Part shown: positions 42,131 through 53,870 of the stretch, piece after piece
Numbering within the stretch: position 1 is the first letter of the stretch
Layout: the number at the start of each line of letters is the position of its first letter
Source: Limnoperna fortunei
Taxonomy: Eukaryota; Mollusca; Bivalvia; Mytilida; Modiolidae
Length of the DNA: 64,000 bases
Assembly: GCA_944474755.1 (NCBI GenBank)
Contig: OX104112.1
Coordinates: forward strand, 4,808,001-4,872,000
Reading direction: 5' to 3'
The notes under the pieces: generated by a model
Seen by the model: the letters and a program-made list of their open reading frames with translations, nothing else
What the model was told of the DNA's origin: nothing
Databases searched by the model: none
Position numbers and translations under genes: made by a program

Positions 42131-42892
42131 TTCACATAGTTTTTTTTCAAAGGAGCTAGCAATACTACAAATAGCGATACGTAATACATGCCATGACAGA
42201 TTTGTTCTAAAAACACTGATGATGGTCAGGCAAAATATTTGTGAAATTTTTAAAGTGTAAATCTTTGTTTTCTCTAAATCGGTAGATCTCTCTGCAGTTT
42301 ACCTCAAGGCTAGGACAAAATACTTTACGAAAATAGGCCGAAATAACCGAGGTGATCCGATTAACTAATTTGGGTCTACGGTTATCCAACTCTTTGGTAT
42401 AGAAGGTATTACAAGTAGAAATGAACAAGTTTGATAAATGACATCAAAGGAAATAAAGCATAAAAACTTTTAATTACATCTTAGGTTGTGACAAATGAAA
42501 AAAGTGACTTAATTTTGCATCTCATAATAACTCTAGCAATCAATATTTTCGTCGATAATTTCATCATTTAGAATACAGCTTGTTCATGCAACTTTATAAA
42601 TTTTGAAACATTGCAAAAATATTTAAACAGAAACTGGGATATAGCAAACTAAACATGAAGACCAAGTTTGGGATTGGGTTTGGGGCCAGTCAGGTTAAGG
42701 CAAAGGTAACTGTTACTACAAATAGAAAACCCGTTTTTTCTTAGTCTACTACTAAAACTAGTTGTTAAATCGTTGAAAATCTTGTTTCGTGTCGTAGCCA
42801 CGTTTCTTGTTATATAGTATAATTAGTAATATTATAATACAACATTGGCAGTACAGTACAGTAATGTAGCTAAGGAAAATTATTTGTAGGAG
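42131..42892. other. Non-coding spacer
   Basis: No gene, structural RNA or clear repeat was recognised. Short open frames here (up to 73 codons) have no features. Confidence 0.5.
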
Positions 42893-43023
42893 GATGCTTG
42901 AGGAGTGGCGTCAACATATTTGTAAACATCGTGCTGTGAGGAGCGACAAAAACATATTTGTAAGCAGTGTGCTTGATGAGCGACATAAACATATTTGTAA
43001 GCAGTGTGTTTTCATGAGCGGCG
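42893..43023. repeat. ~44-bp tandem repeat, three copies
   Basis: Units share GAGCGACATAAACATATTTG and TAAGCAGTGTG, with moderate divergence. Confidence 0.75.
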
Positions 43024-43185
43024 TACATATTCATCCGAAACACAATTATCATAATAAAAAAAACTTTTTTTATTTTGTGAAATCTCATTCCTGTTTTAAC
43101 AAATTGAACGCCATTATCTTGGAACTTTTTACAATGGATATTGTTTTTCAAATGACACATTATTATCCTGATTATGGTTCGATAA

Positions 43186-43303
43186 ACATGCCCAACAGAA
43201 AAACATGCCCAACAGATAAACATGCCCAACAGATAAACATGCCCAACAGATAAACATGCCCAAAAGATAAACATGCCCAACAGATAAACATGTCCAACAG
43301 ATA
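43186..43303. repeat. 17-bp minisatellite, ATAAACATGCCCAACAG
   Basis: Seven copies, nearly perfect, with one AAAAG variant and a final TGTCC variant. Confidence 0.93.
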
Positions 43304-43371
43304 AGAAAAATAGGGGTCGCTTAATTATGACATTTTAAGAGTCACAAATAAAAAATATATATGTATGTTTT

Positions 43372-46300
43372 TATAGCAATTTAGGTGAAATAGAGGATCC
43401 ACTGGTCCCATGTATTGTGTCGTAGTTATTTAGGAGAAATAGAGGATCGACTGGTCGTCGTGTATTGTGTCATAATTATTTAGGAGAAATAGAGGATCGA
43501 CTGGTCGTCGTGTATTGTGTCATCGCTATTAAGGAGAAATAGAGGATCGACTGGTCGTCATGTATTGTGTCATCGCTATTAAGGAGAAATAGAGGATCGA
43601 CTGGTCCCGTGTATTGTGTCATAGTTATTTAGGAGAAATAGAGGATCGACTGGTCATCGTGTATTGTGTCATCGCTATTAAGGAGAAATAGAGGATCGAC
43701 GGGTCCCGTGTATTGTGTCATAGTTATTTAGGAGAAATAGAGGATCGACTGGTCGTCGTGTATTGTGTCATCGCTATTAAGGAGAAATAGAGGATCGACT
43801 GGTCCCGTGTATTGTGTCATAGTTATTTAGGAGAAATAGAGGATCGACTGGTCGTCGTGTATAGTGTCATCGCTCTTTAGGAAAAATAGAGGATCGACTG
43901 GTCGTGTATTGTGTCATAGTTATTTAGGAGAAATAGAGGGCCGACTGGTCGCCGTGTATTGCGTCATAGCTATTAAGGAGAAATAGAGGAGCACTGGTCG
44001 CCGTGTATTGTGTCATCGCTATCTAGAAATAGAGGATCGACTGGTCGCCGTGTATTGTGTCATAGATATTTAGGAGAAAAATAGGATCGAATGATAACCG
44101 TGTGTTGTGTCATAGCTATTTAGGAGAAATGGAGGATCGACTGGTCGTCGTGTATTGTGTCATCGCTATTTAGGAAAAATAGAGGATCGACTGGTCGCCG
44201 TGTATTGTGTCATAGTTATTTAGGAGAAATAGAGAATCGACTGGTCGTGTATTGTGTCATAGCTATTGAGGAGAAATAGAGGATTGACTGGTCGCCGTGT
44301 ATTGTGTCATAGCTATTTAGGAGAAATAGAGGATCGACTGGTCGCCGTGTATTGTGTCATAGTTATTTAGCAGAAATTGAGGATCGACAGGTCGCCGTGT
44401 ATTCTGTCATAGTTATTTAGGAGAAATATAGGATCGACTGGTTGCCGTGTATTGTGTCATAGTTATTTAGGAGAAATAGAGAATCGACTGGTCGTGTATT
44501 GTGTCATAGCTATTGATTAGAAATAGAGGATCGACTGGTGGCCGTGTATTGTGTCATAGTTATTTAGGAGAAATAGAGGGCCGACTGGTCGCCGTGTATT
44601 GCGTCATAGCTATTAAGGAGAAATAGAGGAGCACTGGTCGCCGTGTATTGTGTCATCGCTATCTAGAAATAGAGGATCGACTGGTCGCCGTGTATTGTGT
44701 CATAGATATTTAGGAGAAAAATAGGATCGAATGATAACCGTGTGTTGTGTCATAGCCATTTAGGAGAAATGGAGGATCGACTGGTCGTCGTGTATTGTGT
44801 CATCGCTATTTAGGAAAAATAGAGGATCGACTGGTCGCCGTGTATTGTGTCATAGTTATTTAGGAGAAATAGAGAATCGACTGGTCGTGTATTGTGTCAT
44901 AGCTATTGAGGAGAAATAGAGGATTGACTGGTCGCCGTGTATTGTGTCATAGCTATTTAGGAGAAATAGAGGATCGACTGGTCGCCGTGTATTGTGTCAT
45001 AGTTATTTAGCAGAAATTGAGGATCGACAGGTCGCCGTGTATTCTGTCATAGTTATTTAGGAGAAATATAGGATCGACTGGTTGCCGTGTATTGTGTCAT
45101 AGTTATTTAGGAGAAATAGAGAATCGACTGGTCGTGTATTGTGTCATAGCTATTGATTAGAAATAGAGGATCGACTGGTGGCCGTGTATTGTGTCATAGC
45201 TATTTAGGAGAAATAGAGGATCGACTGGTCGCCGTGTATTGTTTCATAGCAATTTAGGAGAAATTGAGGATCGACTGGTCGCCGTGTATTGTGTCATAGT
45301 TATTTAGGAGAAATAGAGGATCGACTGGACGTGTATTGTGTCATAGTTATTTAGGAGAAATAGAGGGCCGACTGGTCGCCGTGTATTGCGTCATAGCTAT
45401 TAAGGAGAAATAGAGGAGCACTGGTCGCCGTGTATTGTGTCATCGCTATTTAGAAATAGAGGATCAACTGATCGCCGTGTATTGTGTCATAGATATTTAG
45501 GAGAAAAATAGGATCGACTGATAGCCGTGTATTGTGTCATAGCTATTTAGGAGAAATAGAGGATCGACTGGTCGTCGTGTATTGTGACATCGCTCTTTAG
45601 GAAAAATAGAGGATCGACTGGTCGTGTATTGTGTCATAGTTATTTAGGGGAAATAGAGGGCCGACTGGTCGCCGTGTATTGCGTCATAGCTATTAAGGAG
45701 AAATAGAGGAGCACTGGTCGCCGTGTATTGTGTCATCGCTATTTAGAAATAGAGGATCGACTGGTCGCCGTGTATTGTGTCATAGATATTTAGGAGAAAA
45801 ATAGGATCGACTGATAGCCGTGTATTGTGTCATAGCAATTTAGGTGAAATAGAGGATCGACTGGTCGTCGTGTATTGTGTCATCGCTCTTTAGAAAAAAT
45901 GGAGGATCGACTGGTCGTGTATTGTGTCATAGTTATTTAGGAGAAATAGAGGGCCGACTGGTCGCCGTGTATTGTGTCATAGCTATTTAGGAGAAATAGA
46001 GGATCGACTGGTCGCCGTGTATTGTGTCATAGATATTTAGGAGAAAAAGAGGATCGACTGGTCGCCGTGTATTGTGTCATAGATATTTAGGAGAAATAGA
46101 GGACCGAGTGGTCGCCGTGTACTGTGTCATAGTTATTTATGAGAAATAGAGAATCGACTGGTCGTGTATTGTGTCATAGCTATTTAGGAGAAATAGAGGA
46201 TCGACTGGTCGCCGTGGAATGTGTCATAGTTATTTAGGAGAAATTGAGGATCGACTGGTCGCCGTGTATTCTGTCATAGTTATTTAGGAGAAATATAGGA

Positions 46301-48840
46301 TCCACTGGTAGCCGTGTATTGTGTCATAGTTATTTACGGAGAAAAAGAGAATCGACTGGTCGTGTATTGTGTCATAGCTATTGAGGAGAAAAGAGGATCG
46401 ACTGGTCGACGTGCATTGTGTCATAGCTATTTAGGAGAAATAGAGGATCGACTGGTCGCCGTGTATTGTTTCATAGCTATTTAGGAGAAATAGAGGATCG
46501 ACTGGTCGCCGTGTATTGTGTCATAGTTATTTAGGAGAAATAGAGGATCGACTGGACTGTATTGTGCCATAGCTATTGAGGAGAAATAGAGAATCGACTG
46601 GTCGCCGTGTACTGTGTCATAGCTATTTATGAGAAATAGAGGATCGACTGGTTGCCGTGTATTGTGTCATAGCTATCTAGGAGAAATAGAGGATCGACTG
46701 GTCGCCGTGTATTGTGTCATATATATTTAGGAGAGATAGAGGATCGACTGGTCGCCGTGTATTGTGTCATAGATATTTAGGAGAAATAGAGGACCGACTG
46801 GTCGCCGTGTATTGTGTCATAGATATTTAGGAGAAATAGAGGATCCACTTGTCGCCGTGTATTGTGTCATAGATATTTAGGAGAAATAGAGGATCAACTG
46901 GTCGCCGTGTATTGTGTCATAGCTATCTAGGAGAAATAGAGGATCGACTGGTCGCCGTGTATTGTGTCACATATATTTAGGAGAAATAGAGGATCAAATG
47001 GTCGCGTGTATTGTGTCATAGATATTTAGGAGAAATAGAGGACCGACTGGTCGTCGTGTATTATATCAGAGTTATTTAGGAGAAATAGAGGATCAACTGG
47101 TCGCCGTGTATTGTGTCATAGCTATCTAGGAGAAATAGAGGATCGACTGGTCGCCGTGTATTGTGTCATATATATTTAGGAGAAATAGAGGATCAACTGG
47201 TCGCCGTGTATTGTGTCATAGTTATTTAGGAGAAATAGAGGATCAACTGGTCGCCGTGTATTGTGTCATAGCTATTTAGGAGAAATATAGGATCGACTGG
47301 TCGCCGTGTATTATGTCATATATATTTAGGAGAAATAGAAGATCGACTTGTCGCCGTGTATTGTGTCATATATATTTAGGAGTAATAGAAGATCGACTGG
47401 TCGCCGTGTATTGTGTCATAGTTATTTGGGAGAAATAGAGGATCGACTGGTTGTCGTGTATTGTGTCATATGTATATATTTAGGAGAATTAGAGGATCGA
47501 CTGGTCGCCGTGTATTGTGTCATAGCTATTTAGGAGAAATATAGGATCGACTGGTCGCCGTGTATTGTGTCACAGTTATTTATGCGAAATAGAGAATCGA
47601 CTGGTCGCCGTGTATTGTGTCATAGTTATTTAGGAGAAATAGATGATCGACTGGTCACCGTGTAGTGTGTCGTAGCAATTTAGGAGAAATAAAGGATCGA
47701 CTGGTCGCAGTGTATTGTGTCATAGTTATTTAGGAGAAATAGAGGATCGACTGGTCGCCGTGTATTGTGTGATTGCTATTTAGGAGAAATAGAGGATCGA
47801 CTGGTCGCCGTGTATTGTGTCATAGTTATTTAGGAGAAATAGAGGATCGACTGGTCGCCGTGTATTGTGTCGTAGCAAATTAGGAGAAATAAAGGATCGA
47901 CTGGTCGCAGTGTTTTGTGTCATAGTTATTTAGGAGAAATAGAGGATCGACTGGTCGCCGTGTATTGTGTGATAGCTATTTAGTAGAAATAGAGGATCGA
48001 CTGGTCGCCGTGTATTGTGTCATAGTTATTTAGGAGAAATAGAGGAGCGACTGGTCGCCGTGTATTGTGTCATAGTTATTTAGAAGAAATAGAGGATCGA
48101 CTTGTCGCCATGTATTGTGTCATAGTTATTTAGGAGAAATAGAGGATTGACTGGTCGCCGTGTATTGTGTCGTAGTTATTTATGAGAAATAGAGGATCGA
48201 CTGGTCGCAGTGTATTGTGTCATAGTTATTTAGGAGAAATAGAGGATTGACTGGTCGCAGTGTATTGTGTCATAGTTTTTTAGGAGAAACATAGGATCGA
48301 ATGGTTCCCGTGTATTGTGTCATAGTTATTTAGGAGAAATAAAGGATCGACTGGTCGCTTTGTGTTATGTCAAACTATGGAGGAGAAATAGACGATCGAC
48401 TGGTCGCCGTGTATTGTGTCATAGTTATTTAGGAGAAATAGAGGATCGACTTGTCGCCATGTATTGTGTCATAGTTATTTAGGAGAAATAGAGGATTGAC
48501 TGGTCGCCGTGTATTGTGTCGTAGTTATTTATGAGAAATAGAGGATCGACTGGTCGCAGTGTATTGTGTCATAGTTATTTAGGAGAAATAGAGGATTGAC
48601 TGGTCGCAGTGTATTGTGTCATAGTTTTTTATGAGAAATATAGGATCGAATGGTTCCCGTGTATTGTGTCATAGTTATTTAGGAGAAATAAAGGATCGAC
48701 TGGTCGCTTTGTGTTATGTCAAACTATGGAGGAGAAATAGACGATCGACTGGTCGCCGTGTATTGTGTTCGGGCCATTTAGGATAAATGGACGAACGACT
48801 GGTCGCCGGGATTTTTGTCATAGCAATTTAGGATAATGAA
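43372..48840. repeat. 50-bp minisatellite, ~110 copies
   Basis: The unit has TTTAGGAGAAATAGAGGATC, GACTGGTCGCCGTGTATTG and TGTCATAG. Length variants with GGTCGTGTATT (3-4 bp shorter) recur. Higher-order blocks are visible: about 640 bp repeated (43921 and 44561) and about 350 bp repeated (near 48100 and 48450). I see no coding potential. Confidence 0.97.
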
Positions 48841-48914
48841 TTATGTGTAACACTATTTTCATCATTAATTCAGCTATATCATGGCTTCCAGATTTTATTT
48901 TATTGTTGAGCAAG

Positions 48915-49092
48915 CCAGAGTACCAGAAGAAGGTCCATAATTTCCGTAGGAAAACTGGCAATCCTTGTCAATTAAGACTGGACAAGCACACCCTGAACGT
49001 AGTGAGACTCGAACCCACATATTTATTGTTAATCAGCACGTGATCCATAGTAGACGGCTAACTTCCTTAATTACTCGGCCACCGAGGCCCAC
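48915..49092 (-). mobile_element. V-type SINE, tRNA head and centre, 3' end missing
   Basis: On the minus strand it starts GGGCCTCGGTGGCCGAGT (A box) and has B box GGGTTCGAGTCTC, then TTGACAAGGATTGCCAGTTT. The central and tail parts present in other copies are absent. It lies just beyond the end of the 50-bp array. Confidence 0.8.
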
Positions 49093-49390
49093 GATAATGT
49101 GTATAGATGTTGGATGTTCCGAATTTTAGGAGCTTGGGTGGAAGATGTTAGAGATGTATGAGGCATCAGAATAAATAAATAATTGTTGTCACAAGCATGC
49201 AACATTATGTGTCGGAGGATGGTGAAATGTTTGAGGATCAATATTTCTTTGTGATAGGATAACACAATAAAATCTATCTGATTGTGCTGGTTACGTAAAC
49301 TCAATTTTTGAGACAATACCGGGTGTTTAATTTTTAAGTGCATATATTATCATTAAACAGTTTATTCATTACACATAATTATGTATACAG

Positions 49391-49700
49391 CTGAAAAATT
49401 AACCAGATATAGCCAGCAGTTAGGGATTGTGGAAAATTAACCAGACGTAACCAGCAGTTAGGGATCGTGGTAAGCTGACCAGACATAGCCAGCAGTTAGG
49501 GATTGTGGTTAGTTAACCAGACATAGCCAGCAGTTAGGGATTGTGGTTAGTTAACCAGTCATAGCCAGCATTTATGGATTGTGGTTAATTAACCAGACAT
49601 AGCCAGCAGTTAGGGATTGTGGTTAATTAACCAGACATAGCCAGCAGTTAGGGATTCTGGTTAATTAACCAGACATAGCCAGCAGTTAGGGATTGTGGTT
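49391..49700. repeat. 38-bp minisatellite, ~8 copies
   Basis: The unit contains AACCAGACATAGCCAGCAGT and TAGGGATTGTGGTTAATT. Divergence is greatest at the left. Confidence 0.94.
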
Positions 49701-50211
49701 GCATGTAATATGTTTGAAACTGTTGTAGAGAGAAGCCGTATTTGTTTCCTACATGCTTACATTTTACTATATGCCACAGTGGTAGCCATCTTGAATCGCA
49801 CCACTATTAGCTGACTACCTTCTTATGTTTAGGTTCCACTTCCATTCAACAATAAAGCGAAAACTATCATTCAAGTTACAATCAATAAAACCATGGCAGT
49901 AATAATAATAGACATATTTGTCATTATTTCAGCCAACAATAAACTGCCTGGTCCTACTTCCTGTCATCAATATGTAAACAAGCTGCACATCAAAAATACA
50001 ACTCAAACTGTTCAACTTCTAACCACTGATAAAACATGCAGGATGTTTAACTCCGAGCCGCCAATAAACATTACTAACTGAAGAAAATACATCACAAGAT
50101 GCACATTTTTTTATTATGCATTAAAAAGCAAAAAAAAAATGAAACCAACATAATCTGTAATGTGTAATAATTGGGAAAGTTGTTATGTTTTTGTCTTGTA
50201 ACATTTTCACG
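49701..50211. other. Spacer
   Basis: AT-rich and without recognisable features. A 62-codon open frame at 49893 has no domain. Confidence 0.5.
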
Positions 50212-51090
50212 GGTCTGGATTTCTGATTTACTACGTCACCTAACTTTTCTGTTGTTCCAACAAAGTCTGAAAATTCAGTTTTATTACGTCACAAAACATT
50301 GCTATTGTTCCAACCTAGTCTGGTAATTCGATTTTATAACGTATCAAAGCACTGCTTTTGTTCGTACCAAGTCTGTTTATTCAGTTTTACTACGTCATCA
50401 AACACTGCTGCTGTACCTTCCAAGTCTGGTAATTCAGTTTTACTACGTCACCAAGTACTGATGTTGTTCCTACTTAGTTTAGTAATTCTGTTTTACTACG
50501 TCATCAATTACTGCTGTTGTTCATACCTAGTTTGGTAATTCAGTTTACTACGTCACCAAGCACTGATGTTGTTTCTACCAAGTTTAGTAATTCTGTTTTA
50601 CTACATCATCAATTACTGCTGTTGTTCATACCTAGTTTGGTAATTCAGTTTTACTACGTCATCAAGCACTGCTGATGTTCCTACCAAATAGTAATTAAGT
50701 TTTACTACGTCATCAATTACTGATGTTGTTTACATATTAGTAATTCAGTTTTACTACGTCATCAATTACTGCTGTTTTTCATACCTAGTTTGGTAATTCA
50801 ATGTTAGTACGTCATCAATCACTGATGCTGTTTCTACATAGTTTGGTAATTTAATTTTACTACGTCATCAATTACTGATGTTGTTTACATAGTTTAGTAA
50901 TTCTATTTTACTACGTCATCAATCACTGATGTTGTTCCTACTTAATTGGTAATTCAGATTTACTACGTCATCAATCACTGCTGTTGTTCCTACCAAGTCT
51001 GGTTATTCAGTTTTACTACGTCACCCAACATTAGTGTTTTACCATCGAAGCCTGGTCATTTAGTTTTGTTACGCTACCAAGCATTTTTGT
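50212..51090. repeat. ~53-bp minisatellite, ~16 copies
   Basis: Diverged units share GGTAATTCAGTTTTACTACG, TCATCAA and ACTGCTGTTGTTCCTACC. The element TACGTCA in each unit is CRE-like (inference from motif only). Confidence 0.92.
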
Positions 51091-51600
51091 TCCACCTTTT
51101 TAAAAGAATTTGGCAAAATCAGTTAATATATGCATTTTAGGTTTATATCGTGTTCAGAGTTAAGTTTGCAAAGTATAATGGATAGTACAAGCATACAGAA
51201 ACATATGCAAAATTGATGACTACAAGTTGGTTATATTGTGCAAATTTCTTAATCCTAATTTCTATGTGAACAATTTTAGAAAATATTAGCTTAGTCATGT
51301 ATGTTAAGATGAGGAAAATGAAAACTGAGTAATTATTATCGCCACATACAGGGACGGAAACAGTTTCCGTTTAGCAAATCTGACATCCTGTTAAATATCA
51401 AGTACCATTATGACTAACCATCATACTTCTTCTATGTTTTACAGCTCAAATCGTTTTATATAACGTTAGGCGCATTGTGTATTTTGTTCCTGATTCGAAG
51501 GATACTGTAGTATTTTTTTTAAAAACCTTTGAGAAAAGCATCGTGTAGTTCATACTAGATTAACAGAATAGCAGCAAATCTTTTACTATCATAAAAACAG
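51091..51600. other. Spacer
   Basis: No gene or clear repeat. Confidence 0.5.
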
Positions 51601-52055
51601 TTTTGTTTGAGTTCCAACCAAGGCTAGTAAACAGGTATGTCTTTTAATAAATATTACTGATATATTAACCCGTATCGTTTTGTTTGAGATCCAACCAAGG
51701 CTAGTAAACAGGTATGTCTTTTAATAAATATTACTGATATATTAACCCGTATCGTTTTGTCTGAGTTTCAACCAAAGCTAGCAAACAGGTATGTCTTAGG
51801 GACATACCATTAAACTTGAAGGGGTGTTGGTTTTTGATTTGGTCAGAAAATATTTATTTTTTGAATGTGTGGGGATAGAGTATTTTTTTCATTATTAGCA
51901 TTGTTTTATATAGCAGATATACTTCGTCATAAAATTGTGTTTCTTACCTTCTGCTTCATTTTCAAAATATTTTTTTAGGAAAAACCAAGGCAGCCCCTTC
52001 AAGTTAAATGGTTGGTCCCTTAATAAATATTACTGATACAATAATCCGTATCTTT
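51601..52055. repeat. 77-bp tandem repeat, three copies, third split by a MITE
   Basis: Units start TTTTGTTTGAG at 51601 and 51678, and TTTTGTCTGAG at 51755. The third unit stops at about 51797 and resumes at 52021 with TAATAAATATTACTGATA. Confidence 0.9.
51797..52020. mobile_element. MITE with ~28-bp terminal inverted repeats nested in the 77-bp array
   Basis: The left end AGGGACATACCATTAAACTT and right end AAGTTAAATGGTTGGTCCCT are imperfect inverted repeats. The insertion interrupts the third 77-bp unit, so its limits are fixed by the unit sequence. The flanks suggest a TA or TTA target duplication. It is about 224 bp and non-coding. Confidence 0.85.
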
Positions 52056-52129
52056 TGCCTTTTCTGTTAATGTAATAAAATTTCATGCAAATCAGCTTGT
52101 AATTGAGATGTATATGTATGAGTAGCCTT

Positions 52130-52270
52130 TAATACGAAAAGCGGGAAGGTGGGGTAGGGAACATGCGTTCTTAATAAAACACGAAAAGAAGGAAGGTGAG
52201 GGAGGACACGTTTCCTGATTTAAATACGAAAAGCAGGAAGGTAAGGAGAGGACATGTGTTCCCATTCAAA
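52130..52270. repeat. ~58-bp tandem repeat, three copies
   Basis: Units share AATACGAAAAGCGGGAAGGT and a G-rich end, and are moderately diverged. Confidence 0.78.
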
Positions 52271-53246
52271 CTGATGTCGATAAATTTAGGCAGCACCGCA
52301 CATTTTATGATTCCTGACGTTATTTCTGAGCACCTTAACAGTGCACTTATCCGGCAATATATATCATTTTGCTAATTTGCATAATTAAATGGAGAGATTA
52401 TTTAAAATTCATTTTAACGACATGACATCTTTTCACGATAGATGGTCAATTTTCATCTATATACCGAAATTATGAGTATCAGCTTGAAATCATGGACAGT
52501 CTATAATGAAATATCCCTGTTGAAATCTACCAAGTACCCTGAGTTTTTGAAATTAACGTACTGGTATGAGACAAAAGTGAAATGTCTTTTTGTAGAAATT
52601 TCTGGAAATTTTGTATACTTCATTGTGGTGCTGAAATTGATTCGCCTGTAAAATTTAGACTGTCCGGATTAAAGTTTTAAATTTGTTTGAACAATAACTG
52701 AAAAAGATGACCTTTCTTGGTTCCCAGAGGCCTTGAAAACGTGTTTTAGTCAATGTTTAATAATCAAATTGAGGTTCAGTAAGTGAATCCTACGAATTTA
52801 TCTCGGAAATCTTTTTGTATTTTTGTAAAGTTACACTATACATCGGCTAATACTGAAGCAAGCTAATTATAAGGATAATTAAAGTGTTATATTTATTTAC
52901 AATATACGTGGAACTTTCGGAAGTCACGTGATTTTAAGCTCTTAAATATTCATAAGCAAAAAATATGAGAACTGCATCCCAAGTGTTCAAATGACGTCTT
53001 TCTCCAACGTTGGTGACGTCACGTAATTTTAAATACTAAATAACATTGTTACAGCATCGTGATGCCAACTTAAATACAAATATCAGCATTAAGCAGATTG
53101 TGATCACGTGATACAGAAAGCTGTATAGGGCTCACCGCTGCGAGCTGTCCTCGCTACAGCAGTCATAGGTTTTGGCTATATATTTAACACTCCAAATTCA
53201 TAAAAAACGCAGCACAAAATTCCGATACATCATCCTACGATATAAA
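52271..53246. other. Non-coding spacer
   Basis: No convincing gene. A 69-codon open frame at 52442 has no recognisable domain. CACGTGA-type motifs occur near 52925 and 53105. Confidence 0.5.
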
Positions 53247-53560
53247 GATTATCCTGGGCGCATTGATCAGAAAGAGAGCCTACCCAATGCTTGCTCTTCT
53301 ATCCTGGGCGCATTAATTAAGAGGCCGCCTCACGAAGAGAACCTATCCAGTGCCTGCTCTTATATACTGGGCGCAATAATTAAGAGGCCGCCTCAGGAAG
53401 ATATGCAGTGCCTGCTCTACTTTACTGGGCGCATTAATTAAGAGGCTGCCTCAGGAAGTGAGCCTATCCAGTGCCTACTCTTCTATCCTGGGCGCACTAA
53501 TTTAGAAGCCGCCTCCGAAAAAAAGCCTATCCAGTGCCTGCTCTTCTATCCTTAATTAAT
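53247..53560. repeat. ~62-bp tandem repeat, five copies
   Basis: Units share CTGGGCGCATTAATTAAGAG, GCCGCCTC and CTATCCAGTGCCTGCTCTTC. A diverged partial unit (GGAAGAGAGTGTATCCACAG) at about 53871 lies beyond the SINE, as if the SINE had inserted near the array end. A (TTAA)n tract at 53553-53595 separates array and SINE. Confidence 0.9.
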
Positions 53561-53611
53561 TAATTAATTAATTAATTTATTTATTTATTAATTAAGTGAT
53601 TATATAATGTC

Positions 53612-53870
53612 GGGCCTCGGTGGCTGAGTGGTTATGGTAGTTCGTCTACTATTGATAACGTGGTCTGCCAACACTGAGATTGCGGCCGGGTTCGATTCTC
53701 ATTACAGGCAGGATGTACTCGATTCCAATCTTAATTGACAAGGTATGCCAGTTTTCCTACCGGCTTCCTCACCCAATAAAAACTGGACGCCATGATATAT
53801 CTGAAACAATTGCTGAAAGTGGAGTTAAAACACCATAAAACAAACCAACAAACAAACAAACAAACAAACA
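53612..53870 (+). mobile_element. V-type SINE, full length
   Basis: A box TGGCTGAGTGG and B box GGTTCGATT, then GACAAGGTATGCCAGTTTTC, CAATAAAAACTGGACGCCAT and tail GGAGTTAAAACACC with (CAAA)n. It is nearly colinear with the copy at 9199. Confidence 0.88.

Noticed and set aside
43372..48840. CRISPR array
   Set aside because: Units are contiguous with no unique spacers, no cas genes are present, and the genome is eukaryotic.
53612..53700. Functional tRNA gene
   Set aside because: Same SINE head as above, with the SINE body attached.
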